Program-made: the position numbers and the translations under genes
From: NORP259 sp041398705
GTDB lineage: Bacteria > Planctomycetota > UBA1135 > GCA-002686595
Assembly (NCBI GenBank): GCA_041398705.1
Contig: JAWKUI010000002.1
Location: 248,001 to 312,000 of the forward strand
Reading direction: 5' to 3'
DNA: 64,000 bases
Notes under the pieces: generated by a model
What the model was told of the DNA's origin: nothing
The model's database searches: none
The model's input: the letters and a program-made list of their open reading frames with translations, nothing else
Shown here: positions 16,036 to 24,018 of the stretch, piece after piece
Position numbering within the stretch: position 1 is the first letter of the stretch
Layout of the letters: every line of letters starts with the position of its first letter

Positions 16036-16262
16036 ACTCCATGACTGCCAAAGGCAAGTTCGCTGCACCCGAAAAGGTGTACGACGCCCTGAACTCCGCC
16101 AAGACCGCCGACCGCGTGACCCTCACCCTGCACAGCGGGGCGGCGGTGACCGGATCCCTGGTCTTCAACCCGCTGAAGGGCAGCGTCCGTATCATTGATA
16201 TCGATGAAGAACTCAGTGAGGACTTCCTGATCAGCGAGATCGCTGAACTGAAGTTCGTCTGA
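16032..16262 (+). CDS. Small LSm/SH3-like protein
   Basis: A 76-residue protein not assigned to a named family. After a basic N-terminal helix, residues 30-76 alternate like a small five-stranded barrel: VTLTLHSGAAVTGSLVFNPL, then VRIIDIDEEL, then ISEIAELKFV. The pattern hydrophobic-x-hydrophobic-x-SG-x3-G-hydrophobic resembles LSm/Hfq and other SH3-like barrels that bind RNA or peptides, but this is inference from pattern alone. Its ATG overlaps the TGA of the NUDIX-like gene (ATGA), so both are made from one message, and a strong terminator follows. Confidence 0.7.
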   Translation: MNSMTAKGKFAAPEKVYDALNSAKTADRVTLTLHSGAAVTGSLVFNPLKGSVRIIDIDEELSEDFLISEIAELKFV

Positions 16263-16311
16263 TCGGACCCGATCGGGTCCCAGGGGTGTCCTTCGGGACC
16301 CCGGGCACAAG

Positions 16312-16352
16312 GGGCGCCCCTCCACCCAAGCGGAGGGGCGCCCTCTTGTTTT
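16312..16352 (+). terminator. Rho-independent terminator
   Basis: A 12-bp perfect stem (16312-16323 with 16332-16343), an 8-base loop and a TCTTGTTTT tail close the NUDIX-like/LSm-like operon. Confidence 0.9.
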
Positions 16353-16415
16353 GTCCATGCCTTCGGCGCGCCGGCAAAATCGCGGGCCCCGAATTCGGGG
16401 GCGCGGCGGTGGACC

Positions 16416-16421
16416 TATACT
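16416..16421 (+). promoter_or_regulatory. -10 box (TATACT) of the UnbV lipoprotein gene
   Basis: TATACT ends seven bases before the GTG at 16429 with no ribosome-binding site between, pointing to a leaderless message. The same hexamer precedes rnpB at the distance expected for a transcription start. Confidence 0.55.
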
Positions 16422-16428
16422 CACCGCC

Positions 16429-18954
16429 GTGAAGATCTCCCGCGTTCTGCTTTGCCTCGCCGCCGTGGCGCCGGGCTGCTCGCGCTCGCCGCAAGCCCAC
16501 TCGCCCGCAGTCCCCACCACCCCGCCCCTGCTCGCGGTGCGCCACGACGCGGACTTCGTCGCCATCGCCCACCCCACCGGCACCACGGGAACCTTGATCG
16601 TTCCGCTCACCACCCGCAGCGAGCGGCGCGTGACCGCGACCCCGTGGATGGACGAGGTCGAGATCCTGCGCATCGGCGCGTCGGATGCGGCGCCCGAGGT
16701 CTGGGCCGCGTTCCACTCCGGTGGCACCGAGTTGTACGACAGCGCGGAGGGGGTCCTGGCCGTCGGCGAACCGAAGCCCTGGCCTGCGGCGCTCGAGGCC
16801 GATCCCTTGCCTTGGATCCGCCGCGATGGATACGGCGCGGGCCTTCGCGCACTCACCCTGCCCCCCGCGGGCGAAAACCACGCCTGGATCCTGATCCCGA
16901 GCGAACCGGACGCCGAGCAAACCACGCTGCAAACCGCAGCGGGCCCGATCGAGCGCCCCCAACACGGCGAAAGCGCTTGGGTCGTGCGCAACCGCGAACC
17001 CCTCGCCCTACCCGCCCAACCCGTGCACCTCGATGCCCTGTGGTTGTGCGAAGTGCAGCACATCGACCGCGCCGGGTGGCGCAAACTCGAACCGGAATCG
17101 GTGTCCGGGGATCCGGATCGCCGGCCGAACGCCTGGAACACGCAGCCGTGGTGCGGCGAGGGACCCGCCCGCTGGACCGGCCGGCGCACAGAGGGTCCGC
17201 AAACCGCGGCGGGCGAACTCTGGCGCGTGCGTTTGCCCGCAACCGCCGAGTCGGGCCAGCGGCTCAGCCTGCTCGTTCAGCCGGGCCAGGCTTGGCAGGA
17301 ACTACCGGGCCCCCGCACCTTGGAAGCGAGCGCCCCCGCGCCGGCCGCGTGGTTGCGCGACGTGGCGCAGGAAGCGGGCCTTGCGATCCTGCACCTCGAA
17401 GGCCCCGACCTGCAAAACGATATCCGCCCCACCATGGGCCCCGGCGCGGCCTGGGGCGACGTGGACGGCGACGGCTGGCTCGACCTGTACCTGGTGCAGG
17501 GCGGCGGACGCGAGGGCTGGCCGAAGATCGGCGGACATCTGCTGCACAACCGCGGCGACGGCACGTTCGAGGATCGCACCGAGGCCGCTGGGGTCGGGGA
17601 CACGGGTGCCGGTATGGGCGCGTTGTTCTTCGACGCGGATGGCGATGGGCACCTGGACTTGTACGTGGCGAACTACGGCCGCGATCGGCTGTTCCGTGGC
17701 AAGGGGGACGGCACGTTCGAGGCGGCGGATGCGGCGCTGGTGGATGCACCGGAGCTCTGGAGTGCGGCGGTTTCGGCGGCGGACTACGACGGGGACGGCG
17801 ACCTGGACCTGTACGTCACCGCGTACCTCGACTACGACCCGAGCAAGATGCCTCCCGCGGACGCGCTCGAGCGCTTCCAGCGCGAGGATCCGATCGAGAT
17901 GCTGCCGTTCGCCTTCCCCGGCCAGCGCAATACGCTTTGGCGCAACGACAGCGAAACAGGCAAGCTGCGATTCACCGATGTGACGGCGGAGCTCGGCGTC
18001 GGCAACGAGACCGGGCTTTCGATGCAGGCCCTGTGGTGGGACTTCGACGTGGACGGCGACCCGGACCTCTACATCGCCAACGACGTCTCCCCCAACGTGA
18101 TGTTCCTGAACCGCGGGGACGGCACCTTCGAGGACATCTCGTTTGCCGCCGGGCTGGACGATCCGCGCGGCGGTATGGGGCTCGATACGGGGGATGTGGA
18201 CGGCGACGGGGACGAAGACCTGTTCCTCAGCAACTGGGAACTGGAGTCGAATGCCCTGTACAAGAACCACGGCCGGCGGGAGAGCGCGTCGCGCACGCGG
18301 CGGGCGAACTTCCGCGACCAGACGATCGCCGCGGGGCTGGGTTCGTACGGCGTTGGCGTGACTTCCTGGGGCGTGGAGTTCTTCGACCTGGAGCTCGACG
18401 GCGACCTCGATCTGTTCGTGGCGAACGGCTACACGAGCCCGGACTACGCGACGACCGGCATCTGCGTCGGCCAGCCCAATCACCTGTTCGAGAACGATGG
18501 GCGCGGCCAGTTCCGGCTGGCGATCGACCGGGCCCCCGCGGCCCTCGCCGTCCGGCGCGCCTCGCGCTGCGCCCTGGCGGCCGACTACGATCGCGACGGG
18601 GATCTGGACCTTCTGGTAACGAGCAACAACGGCGTGCCGCAGCTGCTGCGCAACGACGCGCCGCGTCAGGGCGAGTCCCTGCAGATCGAACTCGCCGGAG
18701 GGGGCCGCAATCCCCACGGGATCGGCGCGCGGGTCGAGGTGCGCGCCGGAGAGCGGCGTTGGGCCCAGGGCCTGCGCGCGGGAACGGGTTACCTCGGTGG
18801 CAACGCCCCCGAACTGTTCTTCGGCCTCGGCAAGGTCAGAGGGCCGCTGAACCTCGAAGTCACTTGGCGTGACGGCGCCGTCACCCGCTACGAAGTGCCC
18901 CGGCCCGGCCGCTATCGCCTGGCCGCCGATGGCCGCGCCACCCTCCTGCCCTGA
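16429..18954 (+). CDS. FG-GAP repeat / ASPIC-UnbV (CRTAC1-type) lipoprotein
   Basis: An 841-residue exported protein. A GTG start gives the signal VKISRVLLCLAAVAPGC with the lipobox cysteine at residue 17. From about residue 330 it carries a series of FG-GAP/VCBS calcium-binding repeats of the form DxDGDGxxDLY (GDVDGDGWLDLY, DADGDGHLDLY, DYDGDGDLDLY, DFDVDGDPDLY and others), predicted to fold as a beta-propeller. The C-terminal ~90 residues match the ASPIC/UnbV domain (HGIGARVEVRAGERRWAQ, LFFGLGKV). Such proteins are abundant in Planctomycetota and some marine bacteria and are presumed cell-surface binding or adhesion proteins; the ligand is unknown. It overlaps the PAP2 gene by one base. Confidence 0.9.
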   Translation: MKISRVLLCLAAVAPGCSRSPQAHSPAVPTTPPLLAVRHDADFVAIAHPTGTTGTLIVPLTTRSERRVTATPWMDEVEILRIGASDAAPEVWAAFHSGGTELYDSAEGVLAVGEPKPWPAALEADPLPWIRRDGYGAGLRALTLPPAGENHAWILIPSEPDAEQTTLQTAAGPIERPQHGESAWVVRNREPLALPAQPVHLDALWLCEVQHIDRAGWRKLEPESVSGDPDRRPNAWNTQPWCGEGPARWTGRRTEGPQTAAGELWRVRLPATAESGQRLSLLVQPGQAWQELPGPRTLEASAPAPAAWLRDVAQEAGLAILHLEGPDLQNDIRPTMGPGAAWGDVDGDGWLDLYLVQGGGREGWPKIGGHLLHNRGDGTFEDRTEAAGVGDTGAGMGALFFDADGDGHLDLYVANYGRDRLFRGKGDGTFEAADAALVDAPELWSAAVSAADYDGDGDLDLYVTAYLDYDPSKMPPADALERFQREDPIEMLPFAFPGQRNTLWRNDSETGKLRFTDVTAELGVGNETGLSMQALWWDFDVDGDPDLYIANDVSPNVMFLNRGDGTFEDISFAAGLDDPRGGMGLDTGDVDGDGDEDLFLSNWELESNALYKNHGRRESASRTRRANFRDQTIAAGLGSYGVGVTSWGVEFFDLELDGDLDLFVANGYTSPDYATTGICVGQPNHLFENDGRGQFRLAIDRAPAALAVRRASRCALAADYDRDGDLDLLVTSNNGVPQLLRNDAPRQGESLQIELAGGGRNPHGIGARVEVRAGERRWAQGLRAGTGYLGGNAPELFFGLGKVRGPLNLEVTWRDGAVTRYEVPRPGRYRLAADGRATLLP

Positions 18955-19679
18955 TGCAGCCTCCCCACCCGCATGACACCCGGCCCTGGTGGGTCTGGGC
19001 CACGCCGGTGATCCTGATGGCCGCCGCCATCGGTGCCGAGTACTCCGGACTCGACCTCTGGATCGCCCGCCTCTTCTGGCGAGCTGAAAACCAGGAATGG
19101 CTCTTCCGGGAGCACTGGTTGTTCAAAGCCGTGCTGCACGACGCGGCTCAACAGGGGCTGGTGGCCATCGGCATCCTGCTGCTGATCGCCACGATTGCCG
19201 TGCACTTCGTCCCCCGTGCCCGCGGCGTTCGCCCTGCCCTTCGGTACCTACTCGCTAGTTCGGTGTTGTCCGCGGGATTGGTGGGTGTGATCAAAGACCA
19301 CAACGCCATCGGCATCCCGTGGGATCTGGAATTGTTCGGCGGCCACCGGCCCTACCTGCGCCTGTTCGACCCCGCCCCACCCGACCTGAAGGTCGGACAA
19401 GGCTTCCCCGCCGCCCATGCGATCGGCGGCTACCTCTGGTTCAACCTCTTCGTGCTCGCCCGCCGGTATCGACCGCAGTGGCAAGGCCGCGCCTTGGCCG
19501 TGCCGCTGATCGCGGGCGCCCTGCTCGGTACCACCCAACTGGTGCGCGGTGGACACCTGCTCAGCCACGACCTGACCAGCGCCGCGATCGCCTGGGTCAT
19601 GGCTTGGCTGCTGCGTCCCATGCTTGGCCGCACCCCGGCCCCCACTGCGGACGCAGGCCCCGCAAATCCCGGTTTGTAG
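18954..19679 (+). CDS. PAP2 superfamily membrane phosphatase
   Basis: A 241-residue integral membrane protein with about five hydrophobic helices. It has the phosphatidic acid phosphatase type 2 motifs: a lysine-containing first motif (VIKDHN), the second motif GFPAAHAIGGY (the usual PSGH is PAAH here, keeping the histidine), and the third, RGGHLLSHDL with the catalytic histidine and aspartate. Members remove phosphate from undecaprenyl pyrophosphate, lipid A, PGP or glucose 6-phosphate at the outer face of the inner membrane. LpxE-like lipid A dephosphorylation is one option given the LptF/G gene 28 bases downstream, but this is inference. TGATG overlap with the UnbV gene suggests coupled translation. 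Confidence 0.85.
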   Translation: MQPPHPHDTRPWWVWATPVILMAAAIGAEYSGLDLWIARLFWRAENQEWLFREHWLFKAVLHDAAQQGLVAIGILLLIATIAVHFVPRARGVRPALRYLLASSVLSAGLVGVIKDHNAIGIPWDLELFGGHRPYLRLFDPAPPDLKVGQGFPAAHAIGGYLWFNLFVLARRYRPQWQGRALAVPLIAGALLGTTQLVRGGHLLSHDLTSAAIAWVMAWLLRPMLGRTPAPTADAGPANPGL

Positions 19680-19706
19680 AGGAAATCGCGGGCCGAGAAC
19701 GGCCCA

Positions 19707-20801
19707 ATGTCCGCCGTGGGAACCCGCCTGCACCGTTACATCTTCCGGCAACTGCTGGTGGCGCTCCTTTTCGCCATCGGCGGCATTCTGCTGGTCGCCC
19801 TGCCGGGCATCGCCGTGTCCACGGTGCACCGCATGCCGTTCGCCGGTCCTGACCTGCTGGCGCGCTACCTGCCGCTGGTGCTGAAGACCCTGGCGCCCTA
19901 CGTGCTGCCGATCTGCTTCCTGCTGGCGGTGGTGGCGACCTATGGGCGCCTGGCCGCCGATCGCGAGTGGACCGCGATCCAGATGTCCGGGGCCCATCCC
20001 CTGGGCATGTTCCTGCCCGGCCTGCTGCTGGCGGCGTTGCTCGGGGCGGGCACCTACTGGATGGTGTCGGTGGACATGCCGCGCTCGAAAGTCGCCCAGC
20101 GCATGCTCGTCAAGGACGTGGCCCGCGCCGCCCTACTGCAGCTCAAGCCAGGCCGCACCACCCTCGAGTTCGGGCGGTTCTACCTGCGCGCCGCCTACCG
20201 CGACAAGGAGAACCAGAACATCCTGTACAAGGTGCACATCCGCACCCCGGACAAGGACATGGGGCACGCGGTCGACATCTTTGCGGAAAAGGTCGAACTG
20301 CGCCTCGACGCCGACAACCTGAGCATCGACCTGTACGAGCCCCAGACTTCGACGGTCGAGAAGGGCCTCGAGCTGGGCGTCGAGAACTTCACCTACACCG
20401 TGCCGATCGAGGACCTGGTGGGCGTGCGGCAGAACAACTACACGCACCCCGCTTACATGACCTCCTCGGCGATCCGCGAAGAACTCGGAAAGGGGGTCGA
20501 CGAGGAAAAGCGCTCGACCCTGCTGCAATTCGAGCTCGACTACCGGATCTCCATGTCGGCGATCTACTTGATCTTCCTGCTGGTAGGCGCCCCCACCGGG
20601 ATCCTTCTGCGCAAGGGCACCCAGCTCGGAGCGTTGACCGTGGCAATCGGGTTCGGCCTGGTCTACTACGCCCTCTCGGTGCAACTCGGCCGCGACCTGG
20701 GCCGGGGCGGCCACGTGCCCACCTGGGCGGCGGTGGGATTCGTGCCGGCGGTGGGCCTCCTGGTCTCGCTCCCGTTGGTCGCGCGCACCGTCAAGCGCTG
20801 A
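19707..20801 (+). CDS. LptF/LptG (YjgP/YjgQ) family permease
   Basis: A 364-residue inner-membrane protein with six predicted helices in two blocks (residues ~15-140 and ~270-360) separated by a periplasmic beta-jellyroll-like region, the architecture of LptF and LptG. The opening LHRYIFRQLLVALLFAIGG and the SGAHPLGMFLPGLLLAALLG block after the third helix match the family. Together with an LptB ATPase these permeases extract lipopolysaccharide from the inner membrane and pass it to LptC/LptA. Only one such gene is in this window, so LptF and LptG cannot be told apart, and the partner is elsewhere. It suggests an LPS-type outer membrane. Confidence 0.85.
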   Translation: MSAVGTRLHRYIFRQLLVALLFAIGGILLVALPGIAVSTVHRMPFAGPDLLARYLPLVLKTLAPYVLPICFLLAVVATYGRLAADREWTAIQMSGAHPLGMFLPGLLLAALLGAGTYWMVSVDMPRSKVAQRMLVKDVARAALLQLKPGRTTLEFGRFYLRAAYRDKENQNILYKVHIRTPDKDMGHAVDIFAEKVELRLDADNLSIDLYEPQTSTVEKGLELGVENFTYTVPIEDLVGVRQNNYTHPAYMTSSAIREELGKGVDEEKRSTLLQFELDYRISMSAIYLIFLLVGAPTGILLRKGTQLGALTVAIGFGLVYYALSVQLGRDLGRGGHVPTWAAVGFVPAVGLLVSLPLVARTVKR

Positions 20802-20810
20802 ACCTGTCGG

Positions 20811-21386
20811 TCAGGCGCCGGGATACGGCGGCATGTCCGCCTCGAGGTCCACGTGCACCGCATCCGCGATGCGGTTGATGTAGTTGAAGTACGCGATCAC
20901 CTGGATCGCGTCGTGGATGGCTTCGTCGTCGAGACCCAGGCCGCGCAACTCCGCCACGTCGCCTTCGGTCATGAGCCCGGGCGTGCGGGTCAGCTTCTCC
21001 GCATACCGGCAAAGGGCCTGGTCGACTTCCCCCACCCCGGCCCGGTTCCACCCTTCCAACCACGCACCGTGCCAGGTTTCGCCCGCGTCGCAACCTTGTT
21101 TCGCCACCTCAACCCGGAGGTCGGCCAGATGCGAGTGGGTTCAGTAGTGGCAGTGATTGGCCTGGCTGACGACGACGGCCAGCATCTCGCGCTGGGCGCG
21201 GGTGAGGCCGCGCGGCGCATACATGATGCGCAAATAGAGCCCCATCGATGCGTCGAGGATCGCCGGGGCCAGGCTCATGGTGCGCACGATGCCGAAGACG
21301 TGCCCGGCGCGCTCCCGCGCCGCCTGGTAGCTGCGCAGCAGCGCGCCGGACTCTTCGCCTTCGGGGATCGTGCGGATCCAGGTCAT
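20811..21386 (-). CDS. AhpD-like (carboxymuconolactone decarboxylase fold) peroxidase-related protein, candidate selenoprotein with in-frame TGA
   Basis: Read through one TGA (21141-21143), this is a single 191-residue member of the peroxidase-related AhpD/CMD family. The first 81 residues end in SQANHCHY. The TGA follows, and the same frame continues THSHLADLRVE to the end, with the family's YAEKLTRTPGLMTEGDV and AIQVIAYFNYINRIAD blocks intact. In homologues this position is the second cysteine of the redox pair C-x-x-C before a histidine; here it is C79-H-Y-TGA82-T-H. AhpD-like proteins with selenocysteine in this motif are known. A bulged hairpin follows 15 bases after the TGA. The alternative is a nonsense mutation or base error, but its location at the catalytic cysteine makes that less likely. 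It starts 10 bases after the M1 peptidase stop, so the two are probably co-transcribed. Confidence 0.8.
21103..21125 (-). promoter_or_regulatory. Candidate bacterial SECIS hairpin
   Basis: Starting at base 16 after the in-frame TGA, GCC, a bulged G and ACCUC pair with GAGGU and GGC around the six-base loop CGGGUU. The 8-bp stem with one bulge, G among the first two loop bases, and a loop starting 25 bases after the UGA all fall within the described bacterial SECIS pattern. It was found by eye and not scored. Confidence 0.55.
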
Positions 21387-21396
21387 GGCCGATCCC

Positions 21397-23979
21397 TTAC
21401 TTCGCGGGGTTCATGCCCGCGACCGCCCCTTCGATCTGGCGCTTGTGGCGCGCGTCGAGGCAGGTTCGGTAGTGGTCCACCAGGGCGCTGCGGATCGCCG
21501 GCGTCTGCCCCTTGCAGAGGCTGCCGATCGCTCGGCTGACTACGTTCTGGTAGGGCGAAGCCAAGGCACCGATCAGGGCCGGGGGCACTTCGGGGTTGTC
21601 GATGTACCCGCCAAGGGCCGCAAGGGCTTCCTGCCGCAAGGACGTGCCATCGGGTTCCGCGCGGGCCAGCCCGAGCAACCACGGCACCCGGCGATCCGCG
21701 GGCACATCCTGGGTCGCCGCCACCAAAGCACGGGCGAACGGGCCCTGCGCGTCTTCGGTGGTGCTCGCGGTCAGCACCTCCTGCCACGCCCCATCGGGAT
21801 CGGCGTGCAGCCACAGCTCAAGCGCGGCCCCCATCGTCTGCCACGAGTACCCAACTCCGTAGATCGACTTGGCAAATCCGGCGGTCACCTCCACGGGCGG
21901 CAACTTCGCCATCTCCCGCAAGGCAGCCACTCGCACCTGCGTGTGCTGCGAGGAACGGGCCAGGTAGCGCAAGGCTTCGCGCGCGTCATCCCCGGAAAGC
22001 TCGACGAGGGCCTGCAAGGCTTTGGTCTGCACCACCGGGTTCGGGTCGGTCTGGGTCAACCGGCGCACCACCTGCACGCGCGCTTCCTTCAACCCTTCCG
22101 GAACTTCTGCTTTGTCCGCCACGAAGTACTCAAGGGCGGACAGCCGCGCCGTGATGTCCAGGGGCAGGTTGCGCTCCGCTTCCTCGGAGGTGCCGGCCTC
22201 CGCGAGGGCCAACCACTCACGCTCGCCGCGCTGCTCGCGCAGCTCCCCCGGGAACACGCCTTCGGGATCGAGGCGCACCCAGATGGGCAAGTTGGTGCAG
22301 GGAATCTCCAGGCGTTGCTTGCGCGAGGTGAACGCCAACTTGTGCAACGAACGGCCGCCTTCGGTGCGCACCTCGACGATCAACGTGCCGATGACCGCAT
22401 TCGCCAAACCCGAGTCCTTCTCTTCGATCTGCTCGATGTCGAGGTAGACGCGGCCGGCGGTGGCATCCCAGCTCCACTGGGAGGTCAGGATCGGATGGCC
22501 CGCTTGTTGGGCCCACTGATTGAAGAAACGCCCCAGCGGAGGGGCGCCGGCCGACTCCATGGCGTTGATCAGATTCTGGGTCGTCACCGACCGGCCCTGG
22601 TTCGCGCCCACGTACTCCTTGATGCCGGCCTCGAAGACCCCGGCGCCCACGGAACTGCGGAGGTACGCGAGGAACAGGGCTCCCCCACCATAGGCGTGGC
22701 CGCTGAAGAACAAGTCGAAGGGATCGATGGCCACGTCATAGGTCAGCGGCCGGCGATTGTCCCCGCGGTCCGATTCCAGGTACCGGCGGCGCAGCTCACG
22801 CCAGTTCGCGAGATGCGCCTCTTCGCCCTCGAGTTCGCGCATGAACTCGCTGGCCGCAAACGTCGCAAAACCTTCGTTCAGCCAGATCTCCGACCAGGTT
22901 TCGCAAGTCAGCAGGTCGCCGAACCATTGGTGCGCGGCCTCGTGCGCGATCAGCGAATACGGGTTGGTATCGCGTACGCCGCGCACCCCGGTGAGCGACG
23001 TATCGGTCAGGGTCGTCGCGGAGATGTTCTCCATGCCGCCGAAAGGGAAGTCCGACACCCAGCTCGTGCCGTACTTCGCGTAGGGGTACGGCAGGCCGGT
23101 GAAGCGTTCGAGGAACTCGAGCGCTTGGCCGGTCACCTGCGCCAGGCTCGGCGCGAAGTCCGACCACTTCGAAGGCAACAGCAATTCCAGCGGCACGTGA
23201 TCCGCCAGGCCTTCGTGACGATCGAAGTCCCCCGCCACCAAAGTCATCAGGTACGCGGGGTGCGGCGTGTTCATGCGCCACTCTTCCACATGCCAGTTGT
23301 CCTGCTCGAACGAGGAAAGGCGCTCGCCGGCCGCCAAGGACTTCCAGCCCAACGGCATGCGCACGCGCATCGAACTCGTCGCGCGGTCGTCGGGCCGATC
23401 GATGCACGGGAACCAATGGCGCGCCCCTTCGCATTCGCCCTGGGTGAACACCTGCCGGATCGGTTTGTCGGCGACGTAGTACAGGCCCTTGCGCGGGGTC
23501 CCGCCGTAGTCGATCACCAGGGTCTCCTGGCTGCGCTCGCGCAGGGGGCTCGCGAGCTGCACGACGAGCTTGTCCCCCACCTGTTGGAACGAAAGGGACG
23601 CGCCGCGTCCATCGCGCACCTTGCGCACATCGAGGCCCGCGCAGTCGAGCTCCACCGACTCGAGCGGCAAACGCGTCAGCGAAACGAAGTCGAGATTCAG
23701 CGTGCCCCGGATCGAACGGGTCGGCACCAGCAGATCGAGCTCGAGTCCATAGTGCTCGACGTCGATACGCGCGATCTCTTGTTTGAGCGGACCCGCGGTC
23801 GGCCATTCCGGATCGCCCGGCTGCGCCACCACCACCGGTCCACGGCCACCACTCTGCCCCTGTCCGCCCCCATTCGACGCGCAGCCGACCAGCAGCAGGA
23901 GACCGGCGGCCCACAGGCCCGCGCAGCGCAGGGGTGATTTCGGAGACGGGCTCAGATGGGAGTTGCGGGCAAAAGGCAT
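21397..23979 (-). CDS. M1 family aminopeptidase, lipoprotein, with C-terminal HEAT-like repeats
   Basis: An 860-residue exported zinc aminopeptidase. The signal ends in the lipobox LVGC (C33). The M1 signature is complete: the exopeptidase motif GGMEN at 314-318, the zinc site HEAAH at 346-350, and the third ligand E369 in IWLNEG. After the catalytic and beta-sandwich region, residues ~600-860 are alpha-helical repeats (ARSSQHTQVRVAALREMAKL), the HEAT-like domain found in many M1 enzymes. It should trim N-terminal residues from peptides at the outer or inner membrane surface. Ten bases after its stop begins the candidate selenoprotein gene on the same strand. Confidence 0.92.
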   Translation of the reverse strand: MPFARNSHLSPSPKSPLRCAGLWAAGLLLLVGCASNGGGQGQSGGRGPVVVAQPGDPEWPTAGPLKQEIARIDVEHYGLELDLLVPTRSIRGTLNLDFVSLTRLPLESVELDCAGLDVRKVRDGRGASLSFQQVGDKLVVQLASPLRERSQETLVIDYGGTPRKGLYYVADKPIRQVFTQGECEGARHWFPCIDRPDDRATSSMRVRMPLGWKSLAAGERLSSFEQDNWHVEEWRMNTPHPAYLMTLVAGDFDRHEGLADHVPLELLLPSKWSDFAPSLAQVTGQALEFLERFTGLPYPYAKYGTSWVSDFPFGGMENISATTLTDTSLTGVRGVRDTNPYSLIAHEAAHQWFGDLLTCETWSEIWLNEGFATFAASEFMRELEGEEAHLANWRELRRRYLESDRGDNRRPLTYDVAIDPFDLFFSGHAYGGGALFLAYLRSSVGAGVFEAGIKEYVGANQGRSVTTQNLINAMESAGAPPLGRFFNQWAQQAGHPILTSQWSWDATAGRVYLDIEQIEEKDSGLANAVIGTLIVEVRTEGGRSLHKLAFTSRKQRLEIPCTNLPIWVRLDPEGVFPGELREQRGEREWLALAEAGTSEEAERNLPLDITARLSALEYFVADKAEVPEGLKEARVQVVRRLTQTDPNPVVQTKALQALVELSGDDAREALRYLARSSQHTQVRVAALREMAKLPPVEVTAGFAKSIYGVGYSWQTMGAALELWLHADPDGAWQEVLTASTTEDAQGPFARALVAATQDVPADRRVPWLLGLARAEPDGTSLRQEALAALGGYIDNPEVPPALIGALASPYQNVVSRAIGSLCKGQTPAIRSALVDHYRTCLDARHKRQIEGAVAGMNPAK

Positions 23980-24018
23980 CGGTCGCGTGCGGGCGGTGGG
24001 GAAGCGAAGCGGGCCGGA

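Noticed and set aside
20811..21107. The downstream half of the AhpD-like gene as a separate small gene or a pseudogene fragment.
   Set aside because: It is in the same frame as the upstream half, the 11 codons between them are conserved family sequence, and the only interruption is a TGA at the redox cysteine. A single readthrough gene explains this better.
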